Positions 8,725-18,329 of a stretch of DNA of 41,377 nucleotides are shown piece by piece. The stretch is taken from the NCBI GenBank assembly GCA_027946555.1, contig JAPEVC010000283.1:1-41377 (forward strand). The letters are read 5' to 3'. The stretch's first letter is position 1. Every line of letters starts with the position of its first letter. Under the pieces are notes generated by a model that made no database searches, was not told the DNA's origin, and saw only the letters and a list, made by a program, of their open reading frames with translations. Origin of the DNA: Gnomoniopsis sp. IMI 355080 (Eukaryota; Ascomycota; Sordariomycetes; Diaporthales; Gnomoniaceae). A program made the translations under genes and the position numbers.

Positions 8725-9824
8725 TGCAAGACCGAACTTGACTAGAGAGAGTTGTGTGTGTCAATGGGGACGTGTGTGAGTGAGAGACAGAGATGAGGGC
8801 GCGATAAAGTCCGATACGTCAGAGGGGAGCCGAGCTGCGACGGTGGTCTGTGTGTGGGCTGTTGTTTGCGTGCGCCGATTCAGAAGAGATCGCCAAAGAA
8901 TCTATAGAAGATAAGCCTGTTGATCTTGCAGATCGGAAATCCTTGGTGAGTATTATGGTGGATGAGAAGCCAAAGGGTGTGACGGGCCTGCGTGTGTTGC
9001 GTCGACATTAGAGTGTCACAGGTCGAAGAGGATCGGCCTTGGCCCATTGACCCTAAATGCTTGGTATGAAGTGCCCAAGGTACTCAGCCACCTTCCCCAT
9101 AGTCATACCAGGCAATTACACTCCTCAGATCACGGCGTAATAGGAAACACACAATCCTACCACTCCTTGATGATTTTCCAGCAATTTTTCGCCATTGATG
9201 ATGTCTAGAATATACTCGCGAAGTGCTTGTTAGTCTTATGCGGGCCTTTGCTAGTCAGTCACTAACAGCAAGTCGAACACCTGCTCTAGTGGACACACAG
9301 AAATGGGTCGGGAAAGGAACGACATCAAATCTTTACTTATAGCACCAAGTTGACGGAAATTGAAGTCATTGATTCGAAGAAGATGCACTGGAGTCCTAAA
9401 AGCCAGGTATCGCACCTAAAAATCATCAAGAAAGGGGTGATCTGTCATTGTCATGACTATTTCTGGTATTCAACTTAATCACCAAGCATCGGAGTGCTCG
9501 TATCATGATAATGCATGCCAGGAGTTGAGTCTGGTAGGCATTAACTCTCGATTCCTTCCAAATACCACGCGTTTTCCAACCAACCGGTACCTGTGTCTCA
9601 TGAGACCGGAGTATAGCCGGTCGTCACTCCCATAGAACGCCTGGCCCCTATGCTCATGCGAGTGCAATCCAAAAGAAGCATGAACCAGAATCCTGCGAAA
9701 AGAAATGCAAAGAAAATGCAAAGGATATATGTAGTGCAGATTACCGGTCCAGTGAAAATGTGTCCGTCACGGCTGATCATCGCCCGCTGTCTCGATGACG
9801 CATAACCAGGTAGCAAGCAGTCCT
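8725..9824. other. Intergenic stretch, no gene seen
   Basis: Promoter of the small minus-strand gene on the left and 3' flank of the zinc-finger gene on the right. There are GT/GA-rich simple tracts near 8750-8800. No supported open frame or RNA gene was found. Confidence 0.5.
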
Positions 9825-12443
9825 TCAAATGGCCTCGGGAAGCATCATCTGAGGTGAGCCCTCTAAACAAAGGGCGGATCTACCTAGTAGCTCACTCGCG
9901 CGAGCGCCTCGAACCCTCTTGGGGTCTGTTGGTTGTTAGCATACGGCACTTGAGTCCCTATTCGCGTAAGAATGCAAGTGCAAACTTTACATACATAGCT
10001 CATTCAATTTCTTGATAGACTCATTGTGCATTTTTGATGCGTGTCGGATCAGTTGATCTCGGCGAGCAAAGGACTCACTGCAACCCCGAGTACGACAGAT
10101 CCAGGGCTTCTCGTTGCTGTGGGTAGCTTTGTGCTTGCTGAAATTGGAAGAGTCTTTAAAGGCCTTCCCACAAGTAGGGCATACGTAAGGCTTGCTCTCG
10201 CTGTGAACGTTCTGTTTATGGACCTCTGTAGCACAGATTGTATTAGTCTTCATATTCAATGCCCAACCTCTGGGAACTGCCCGTAGTGTATTCATTCGGA
10301 AGCACCAGGTCATCCTCTGAGATCGGCTCTGATACCCAAAAGACTTACTCAGACTGTCTGCCGTTTTGAAAGCCTTATTGCAACCCTTCTCATCGCATCT
10401 GTGCGGTCTTGCTTCACTATGCGTGACAAGATGGGTGTTCAACGCCTGTGAGCTAGAGCATACTTTGCCGCATTCTTGGCATATGTAGCTGTCAACTAGA
10501 CTTGATATCAGCGTCCGTGTCATTCATGTCATTCATTAAGTCTGAATGAGGCACTTCGAATCTCTGCAATAACGAAGACACGTTCTGCCCAGCCCCCCTT
10601 CACAGTTCCTATCGTGTCTCGTGAAGAGCCCCTGGATGGGTATGTGCCCAATATGAGCTCGTCCCAGAAGTACAAAGTACCCAGGACTTTGCGCCAGCGT
10701 GCTTGGTGGCGATAACATAGGGCAATTGCTTGGGAGAGCCGTTTCTTACTCTGCCGAGATTCGTTCTTAGGAATGACATATGGAATTGAGAACTCACCAG
10801 GTCCTGTGTGGATGTGGAGATGCCGTTTTAGCTTGGATCTAGCAGTAAAACCACGCTTGCTCTGAAACTTTTCATCTGTTTGACGAGAACATCCAGCCCA
10901 ACGACATATAAATCCATCTTGTCCCTCGGCCTGAAGGGTTTCGACATGTGTCCCTGCAATATGATCGTGAAGCTCACGGGTATCCTTGAACTGCTTCCCA
11001 CAAAGCCTATCCCCGTCCATCATCCACTTGCATCTGTGAATATCGTGTTTCTGGAGGATTAAGGTGGCAAACTCTGGGGCGGGCGATGGAGTAGCGGTAG
11101 CACTCGGTACGGATGTGGCCGGAGTGGGCTGTCGTTGGACGATCGGACGACAAACGAGCTGGTCGCGAGAAGCGTTGTTGCCATTGAGTGAATGGTGTCC
11201 GTACGTTGCGCCCACAGACTGGCCGCTTAGCGGGGTGTTGAAGTTAAAACCGTTCAACGGCTCCTGCACCGTATTCCATGGATTGGAATGTGAACCGTCG
11301 AAATTCGTATTGACGGGTAATGAAGGATAGTGCCAAGAGGCCTGCTGCGTATGAGCTTGCCCAAATGAGTTTGTGAATGTGTGGTCAGAGTTGTATGAAC
11401 CTAGGGGAAAGACAGACGGGAAAGATTGGGAATGTTGGAGTGGAACGGGCGTGTAGTGAGCAGCAGATTCTAGAGACGTTGTCTGAGGATGATGAATTGC
11501 CTGGGCAGGGTCAAAAGTCTCTGCAAAATCTTGCGATGGATGACCAGCGTCATTGTGACCCTGTTGCCCATTGGAAGCAGTGCCATACGAGTTCACTTGG
11601 TCGGCGAGATATGGGTCCGAATAATCGAACGAGAAGGGGGTTGACTGCTCCAAGGACTGTGGTGTATACGGATATGTCGAGGCCGAGATGACTGGGCTCT
11701 CAACATTCGGGTCTGTGGTTGCATCAGGATCATGACGTTCGAAGCGACGACATATTTGGGACGGAGGCTCACCTAAGTGCTGCTGGTTTGGCTTTGCTCC
11801 GCTAATTTCTTGCAAGATCGTAGCGCCATGAGCTACATCATGGCCGACTTGAGGTTTTGGACAGTTCTCGTCCCTGCAAAACGTATCCGGATCTGCAAAA
11901 ATGAAGATAAGCACCTGGCAAAATACACATTCACTAGTGAACAAGGAGCAAAAGAAGGAACTACTAACCGCAAGTGCCAGTACTACACGCATCTTCTTCA
12001 AGACAACATGCATCTTCTTCAAGACAACACGCATCTTCATCAAGACAGCTGGAATTACAGCAGTCATCGCTCATAGAAAGTGTCATGGAGCATCCTAAGG
12101 AAGAGCGGTCCACTTGCGCCGCATTCAATAGCGCAAATGAGAAACTACCAGAGTCTGCGGCTCTGTCCCATGGCTCCAAGCTATGAGTATGGTATTTGTG
12201 ATTGTCCATGCTGGCGTCCAACCCAAGGCCTGCACAGCCATTCTTATCGAGGCAAGCATCGTCGTGGCTCCTGTCATAGTGCGTGGTCGTCTGAGCTCCG
12301 AACAAGTTTGAAAATTCGCTGAGATCGTGGGTGTGGCCCTTTGGAATACATTGCTCGTCACAGCTTGGAAACCTCTTATCAAGGTGTTCGTGATAGGGAA
12401 CAGCGCCCACAGGCAGCCACGTTGAGTTAAAGTGATCGTCCAT
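9825..12443 (-). CDS. C2H2 zinc-finger protein with six fingers and Cys-rich N-terminal repeats
   Basis: Probable DNA-binding regulator of 682 residues in five minus-strand exons: 12443-11969, 11892-10798, 10495-10349, 10225-9995, 9925-9825. Residues about 128-170 are Cys-rich, with a 7-residue unit CCLEEDA repeated in tandem, then a long Ser/Gln/Pro-rich region. The fingers are C446/C456/H469/H474 (long first loop, GLI/ZIC-like), C488/C493/H516/H520 (widely spaced), C529/C532/H545/H549, C557/C562/H575/H580 (restored only by splicing), C588/C591/H604/H608 and C616/C621/H634/H639. The 302-base intron 2 is long and its 3' site (GTCTAG) is the least certain; it was chosen because it alone keeps the frame. 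The last exon is inferred from a GTATGT donor, a GCTAAC branch site and a CAACAG acceptor. Without it the protein would end two codons after the donor site. Target genes are unknown. Confidence 0.83.
11989..12051 (-). repeat. 21-bp tandem repeat within coding sequence
   Basis: Three tandem 21-bp units encode the 7-residue repeats S/C-C-L-(D/E)-E-D-A. Two units are nearly identical in DNA and the third has a few changes, so the array probably expanded recently. Confidence 0.8.
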
Positions 12444-12870
12444 GAAGACTGGCTACCCCGCAACGATTAGGGAAGCTCATCAGGCGCCGCTCTGTAAACG
12501 AGGTGCTTGACGGAGGAGGAGTGAACGATGGTGGAAAGGCGAATTGTACGGTCAGTCCTGGACAAGAAGATCGAGTCTCGCCAATGCATCACTGCCAAAG
12601 TTGTCGTCTGCGAGCGTTTAGTATCGCAGCTCCGATCGGGCGAGCAGTCGGTCAACAGAACCGTGTTGGCGATAGGTGGTTGAAGTTTTCGTGGGCCTCA
12701 CTATGAAGGGTACGAAGGTACGTGAGAACCTTGGAGGCCGGTACTAATCCTGGCTTCCCAAGCATGTGAGATCTTGGGGCATGGTTGGCCCGTGCAGGGT
12801 CATCTTTTAGCCTTCATCCTAGTGGACCGAGGGTGAACTTGGACTTTACCCACAATTTCACCACTTCGCT

Positions 12871-12915
12871 CTAGCTAGGTACCTACCTAGGTACCTACGT
12901 AGGTGGTAGGTAAGG
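12871..12915. repeat. Clustered TAGGTACCTA / TACCTAGGTA palindromes
   Basis: TAGGTACCTA (12877-12886) and TACCTAGGTA (12884-12893) overlap and are followed by further GTAGGT and GGTAGGTA units. The segment can fold back on itself in several ways. Function unknown. Confidence 0.6.
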
Positions 12916-12966
12916 AACGCGGTACCCGGGACTACCTTTACTCCAAAGTCTTTTGAAGACCGACAA

Positions 12967-13001
12967 CCCCCCCCCCCATCTTAAAAAAAAAAAAAAAAAA
13001 A
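12967..13001. repeat. C11 and A19 homopolymer pair
   Basis: An 11-base C run and a 19-base A run are separated by five bases. Such runs are prone to sequencing and replication slippage, so the exact lengths may not be reliable. Confidence 0.75.
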
Positions 13002-14351
13002 CTCATGGCTTTAATTGAGCAGCTTCAATTTGTTTTATGACCCCGAGGGATTCCCCCGGGGAAGAACTCAACAAATGGACTGGACAGCTAGTTTTGCATT
13101 TGAATCGGTTATCGTAGTTGTTAACCGCTAATTTACGTCCACGAGTGATTAAATGTAAGAACGATGCACGAGATCTGCTGCGAGATACGCTTCACGCCCG
13201 CCATGCCATGACTTCTGGAAGGGTGAAGGGCATGCCAAATCCCGGCTGCCGAGGCACGGACATGGTCCTCGAAAGTTAAGAGCTGGGATTCTGGGCCATA
13301 TTCATTGTATACGCATTCGCGGGTGGAAAGGCGGACCTCAGTTGCCGAGAGTATGAGGCCATACTCAGCGAGATGTCCTCCTTACTAATCCGTCTCTGCC
13401 CAGGTATTGCTACTATGTAGACAATTTTCCAGGTGTTCGCTGGCTTAATTTCGTGTGAGATAGCCTCTTTCAGGATTGACGTCTTGTTTCGTGCCCTACT
13501 CTACCACGTCCTCATGCTCATTCGCCTCTTATCAAGACTCGAATGCGCAATGTCCTTGGTCAAACATGCTAGGGAGATCGTCATTTGGCACAAGTTGGGA
13601 TCACCCGGTTATTGAACGAAGTCTGGCATATTCAGCTGGACACAAGTCCATGTAGGAGGAGTCGATGGATATCACCAGGGACAGCGAAGATGAGAGCCCG
13701 CTGTCATAGCAGGCAAATCACGAAACACGGTCCGAGGAGTCCCATCTACATGAAAGGTAGCACTCCAGCTTCCGACTTCGTAATCATTGCCCTACAGTCT
13801 GTAATCTTGTCTTCCAACTCGAGCGTGACACAGTCTCTGCAAGTCAGAATATTCTGCCCAAGACTCTGACGACTTGCAGTCCTCGTGATCAAAACATCAT
13901 CACACAGCATCCGTGAAAGGGTGGGTTGAGGGTATTGTCGTTTGTCAACCTGAGCTCTCGTTTGGAGCTATCTGCTGACTAGGTAGAGATTCATTCTCCA
14001 GGCCTTTGCTGTCATTCATCCTCATAACACCGATGACCCGAAGTTGCGGAAAACAGATTTTGTCCTGTGAGGAAATGCCAGTTCTCGAGAAAGCTTTGGT
14101 CCGGGAAATCTTCTCGATTCTCTTCTCTTTTTGGTGTTCTCGAAAAAAACCCACGCCAGCGAACCTGTAGCCCGTTTTCGCCCCTTTGCCCTGCTCAAGA
14201 ATTACCAGAAAATCTCAATCGCCCACGCCCGTTGCCCACTTTATGCGGAAGCCTGCAAAATCTTGTTAGCGTTTTGCATACCAACCGAATCAATATGCCC
14301 TTCCAAGGTTGCAGTTCCTGGTGGCCTGGCCTCGACTCGGCATAGGGCTTC

Positions 14352-14905
14352 TCATCGTCCACGCACCTTGATGGCGTATTTGCGCTGAGGGAAGTGCTGC
14401 TCGCGCTTCTTGGTCTTCTCGAGCTTCCTCGAGGCGTCCTCGGGGGAGAGACGACGACGAATAGCACGGGTCTGCTTGGGGCGGAGGTCGAGGGGCATGT
14501 ACTTCTTGTTCTTGTAGAACAGGCGCATGTGGTGTCGTTGCTTGGCGTTGATGATGGTCAGGACACGGGCGATCGACTTGCGGAGGTCGTGGCTGTGTGT
14601 AAAAATTGCACGTTAGCTTCCTATGCTTTGTCGTTTGCCGTCTGTTCACATTCGCGGGGCCCCCATTCCTCCTCTTGCTAAAAGAATGCCGATGGAGGCC
14701 GGTCCGTGATTGTTGTCATATCGTGCAGGAAGTCGAGCACCATCGCAAGAGCTTACATCTTGTTGAGCTTGGAGCCAGAGGAGGCAATCTTCTGGATGCG
14801 CAGCTGACCCAGCTCAGTCTTGAGCTCGCCGAGGGTCTTGGTCAAATCATCCTTGTTCTTCGACCACAAGTTGCCGGCCTTGATCTTTGCGGTAGACTGC
14901 GACAT
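14352..14905 (-). CDS. 60S ribosomal protein L35 (uL29)
   Basis: Component of the large ribosomal subunit near the peptide exit tunnel. Two minus-strand exons, 14905-14757 and 14592-14352 (164-base intron), encode 129 residues. The coiled N-terminal part (KNKDDLTKTLGELKTELGQL) is followed after the splice by LNKIHDLRKSIARVLTIIN, then YKNKKYMPLDLRPKQTRAI and the tail FPQRKYAIKVRGR. All are highly conserved in eukaryotic L35. Splicing creates the Ile in NKIHD exactly. The intron is longer than the others in the window, as is common in fungal ribosomal protein genes. It holds a GCTAAC branch site, and I saw no snoRNA boxes in it. A CCAAT box lies about 58-62 bp upstream of the ATG. The gene is divergent from GOS1. 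Confidence 0.97.
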
Positions 14906-15821
14906 TGTCAGCTATGATGGCCTCCTTCGATCGTTGGTCGTAGATGCATCGCAGGTTCGTCGATTGGCTGGGGGTGGGGCTGTGGGCTTGGTTCGTCGAA
15001 GGTGAGGTCGTGTGTGCATGCACTTTTTTCGACGCGGACCAGCAGACCCTCAACCGCAACCCCAGCCTTTCGAGCGTACATAAATTTCAATCGGGATCGG
15101 AATCGTGACGCACCATTTTGGCGAGGATTTGACGTGTCGAGATTGTCTACTGGGTCGAAGAATCGGGGGTTGGTTGTTCGCGACCTTCTTTCGAATCGAG
15201 GACAGTCGATAAGAGGTTTGAGGCACCAAGCGAAAATGGTGAAAATTTCTCCACGTGATCTCCGGCGGAGAATCAGAGTCCAGTTTGCAATCAATTCTTC
15301 TTGCGTCCGAGCGGGTCCCAGAGGTGTGGAAGCGGGCAAGCATGTGGCTGAACCCAGGTCAAGCCACACTTACTCATCAAGCCAAAATGTGGCTGGAGGG
15401 ACGGGAAACTCGGCTCCCTCTGCTCTGAACCTGTGACAACGGCGCAGGTGGGCACGGAAGGGTTGGCTGGTGTGACGCCAGCTTTCCTATCTCCTACATC
15501 AATCACAACTCTGCTGCTTCCCAAACCTACGAAACCTACATAACATCTCGAGAGCAGGTCCTCATAGCCTTCCCAGAACGGACTTTTTCGGACTTAGCTA
15601 CCTCCACTGCCTGATCCATAACTACAAATCGCCTTGAGATTCTGGCTTCGAATGCGGACTTCCGACAGCTACAAGCAGGTACTCTAGCGTTCCCTGTTCA
15701 AAGCATACAAAGAATTCGCGTGGAATTCAGACATACAGAGGCACAGTTTGGGGCAATCGTATTCAGGCTGCATTCTTGACTGCTTCCATTGAGCCTAGTT
15801 GACGGGGTTTCTACTCTCACT
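14906..15821. other. Divergent promoter region between RPL35 and GOS1
   Basis: 916 bp serve both genes. There is a CCAAT box on the RPL35 strand at 14963-14967. A plus-strand frame at about 15002-15436 is open but has no recognisable motif and overlaps an equally open minus-strand frame, so I treat both as chance. Confidence 0.5.
14963..14967 (-). promoter_or_regulatory. CCAAT box upstream of RPL35
   Basis: The minus strand reads AGCCAATCG, a good match to the fungal CCAAT-box context. It lies so close to the start codon that it may instead be in the leader. Motif only. Confidence 0.3.
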
Positions 15822-16617
15822 ATGGCAACAACAACGGGGAACAGCGGATGGGCGCAATTGCGTCAACAGGCTCGCACGTTGGAGTCGCAGGTCAGAAATT
15901 GCAACGGCAACGGATCGAGAACCTTAGCTAATGCGAATTGCAGACCGAGTCTTTGTTCCACACCTATTCGCAGTTCTCGACAGCAGTCAACATACCACCG
16001 AAACCATCAGAGGAGGAGCGAACCACAGAAGCGAAGCTAGAGGAAGTGTTGGAGAAAGTAGGAATAACCTCTGATCAAGTGATGTGGAATATAAAGCTGA
16101 TTCAAACCTACAGCGTGACAATGTCATTACTCAGCTCACCCGCCTTCTCGACTCCGATGCCACCCTCACTTCTTCCGCTCTCAAGCAAAACAATCTCTCT
16201 CTTTTGCGCGAGAAGCTTGCATCACACAAGAAGGACCTCATCCGCCTGAAATCGAACCTCTCCGACGCACGCAACCGCGCGAATCTCCTCTCGAATGTCC
16301 GCGACGACATTCAGTCCTACCGCGACCAGAACCCGGCCGATGCTGAAGCCGAATACATGTTAGACGAGCGCCGGCACATTGACAACAGTAACAGCATGGC
16401 GGACTCGGTGTTATCGCAGGCGTACGCGGTACAAGAGAGTTTCACCTTGCAGCGGGAGACGCTATCCAATATCAATCGTCGTATCACGCTTGCTGCGAGC
16501 CAGGTGCCTGGAATCAATACGCTGATCGGGAGGATATCGGCGCGGAAGCAGAGAGACGGCATCATTATGGGAAGTTTCATTGCGATGTGCTTTCTGATGT
16601 TCTACTTCTTCCTGTAG
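15822..16617 (+). CDS. Golgi SNARE Gos1 (GOSR1/GS28 family)
   Basis: Qb-type SNARE for vesicle fusion within the Golgi and from ER to Golgi. Three exons, 15822-15890, 15944-16057 and 16114-16617 (introns of 53 and 56 bases), encode 228 residues. The start MATTTGNSGWAQLRQQARTL and the TESLFHTYSQFS block across intron 1 are typical of the family. EKRDNVITQLTRLLDSDATL is restored across intron 2. The C-terminal SNARE helix (about 165-208, ending SQVPGINTLIGRISARKQRD) is followed by a single hydrophobic anchor (about 209-228), giving a tail-anchored cytosol-facing protein. The ATG at 15822 gives the usual family N-terminus. The gene is divergent from RPL35 and convergent with ATP10, 234 bp apart. 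Confidence 0.95.
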
Positions 16618-16851
16618 AGGACATTCAGAGGTGGGACTGGGGCCAATTGGAGGAGCTGGAAAGTTTAAATGGTTTTGGATTATGGTCACGGCATCACCAG
16701 TCATTCACGGCATGGCGTTTGGGTTTGTGGGACACGACTAGTAGCTTGGGAATTGTACTTTTACAATGCTGGGTATCTTTGAAGTGGTGATAGTCTATGT
16801 CCCACCACTTTGCTCTCATCAACGCCTGAACTCTCGGAACTTATAACTCGC

Positions 16852-17965
16852 TCATTTCAGTATTCCCCAGACGCCCTTCTTCATCTCTGTTATGAGCGTC
16901 CTCATCCCCTTGGTCAGGCTCTGCACCTCCTCGGCTTTCGCCGGTCCACTTCCAGCCCACCGGATCTTGCAGTCTCCATCGACAAGATAGATGTACCCAA
17001 CCTTGCTATTTAAGTACCCGATCGACTCCCTGATCTCGTCGGAAATGCCCGCTCTCACCATAAAATACTTGCCCCAAGCCTCCTCGGGATAATTCTTCCT
17101 CAGCCACCGCGCTATGAATCTCAGAATCCAGTATCTCAGCCTCGACTGATCCTCAATGTTCACCCTGACCAACTGCGCATGTCCCTTATGCGCCTTCAAT
17201 ATTTCATGCAAGTCTGGGTTCGCTTTTTCCGACATGAATGAGTCCGCTTGACTTTCGGCCCAGGTTGAGCTGTAAAGTGTCACCACCGACGCCTTGCCTT
17301 GCAGGACCGGTGTTGTGTCGCGCGGAAGCGAGGTGTTCTTCAGGAGCGTCTGCCCAAAGAGATTTGGAAAGTAGAGCGATTTGTCGTGCTTGAACAGCCG
17401 CGGCGGCGCAATAAAGGTCTTGCCATGGTGAAGATCGAGATTCTTCCAGTCGCGGAAGTAGGGGCGAATCATTTGCTCCTTGCTGTGCAAGCCAGATGGT
17501 CAGTAATGCGCTGCTGAGGACGGTCTTAAGTCACGTTGAGGGGACTCACAGCTCCGCCCGCCGTTTGAGGTGCTTTTCCCAATTCACAAAGTCATCTCGT
17601 TTTTGTTTTCTGGTACGTAGGTCTATGCCCGTGTTCTGGCCAGCCTTTGGCGGGTACTGCATCCCTATCGGTCGGAGGAGGGGTGTCGGCTCGAACTGGT
17701 CGACACGTCGGCCGTAGCGTCGTGGCGCGTTTTCAAGTGGGCTTGGTTCAGGAGCCGGAGGCGCTTGTTCCCCCGTGGAAACTGGAACAGCTTGCTTCGA
17801 GGAGTCGGACGGTGATGCATTGGTTGGTGGTTGGTTGACCTGAGGTTTTGAGCCGGCGAGACGAGGATGTGTGTTGCTGACGGCTCGCCATTGGCAGCGG
17901 ATACATGGCGCCAAGGTTCGGCGCGATGGTCTTAGAAAGGACCGTGTTATCATCTGCTCGAGCAT
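16852..17965 (-). CDS. Mitochondrial ATP synthase assembly factor Atp10
   Basis: Inner-membrane factor that assists assembly of Atp6 into the F0 sector of ATP synthase. Two minus-strand exons, 17965-17550 and 17482-16852 (67-base intron), encode 348 residues. The N-terminus (about 1-35; Arg-rich, with ITRSFLRPSRRTL) looks like a mitochondrial presequence and is followed by a Pro/Ser-rich linker. The Atp10 domain starts near residue 120 (NWEKHLKRRAELKEQMIRPY, joined across the intron). It continues through FFAPP-like FIAPPRLFK, the GKASVVTLYSSTWAE block, and ends with VGYIYLVDGDCKIRWAGSGPA. A second Met at residue 5 is an alternative start. It shares a 364-bp divergent promoter with the gene for another mitochondrial protein, the BCKDH E2 subunit. 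Confidence 0.94.
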
Positions 17966-18329
17966 CGTGGTGCTAGGGTGGGGAGTGTCCGATGGTTGGC
18001 TGACCGAGGAGCTTGACGTTCGCGGAAACTATGGCAGAGCTTCAATAATTTTTGGCGTGGAACTCGACAGGGATTAGCGAACGTTGATTGCCCCAGATTT
18101 CCATTCTGGAAGGCTTGCGTCTAAAACCGTAGGGAAATCGTCGGCTATTGACGGTGCACCTAAACCCGGACGTCATGTCTTCCCAAAGCCGCGAACAACC
18201 ACTCACTCGGCTCAAGGATATCAGACAAAACATCTTTTCCCGTTGGAATGGATATTGTATGTAACTTCTCCTCCCGTTATGTAGTTCTTCAGAGGCTTCT
18301 CTCTACTGTACGTCTTTTAAATTATATCC
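17966..18329. promoter_or_regulatory. Bidirectional promoter of ATP10 and BCKDH E2
   Basis: 364 bp separate the two start codons, which point away from each other. No open frame of note was found. I could not identify a shared regulatory motif with confidence. Confidence 0.5.

Larger units (their letters stand above)
12444..14351. other. 1.9-kb intergenic stretch with simple-sequence tracts
   Basis: Upstream region of the six-finger protein and 3' flank of the ribosomal protein gene. It contains a cluster of overlapping TAGGTACCTA/TACCTAGGTA palindromes (12871-12915), and a run of 11 C (12967-12977) followed within 6 bases by a run of 19 A (12983-13001). Open frames around 13430-13870 and 14070-14390 lack motifs. 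No gene was supported. Confidence 0.5.

Noticed and set aside
9900..9935. B-box-like GGGTTCGAGGC on the minus strand
   Set aside because: No cloverleaf can be drawn; the bases are explained by the last exon of the six-finger protein.
14593..14756. Possible snoRNA in the long RPL35 intron
   Set aside because: No convincing C and D boxes in the correct order and no H/ACA layout was visible.
15002..15436. 144-codon plus-strand open frame in the RPL35/GOS1 promoter region
   Set aside because: No recognisable motif, an equally open antisense frame over the same bases, and position in a divergent promoter.
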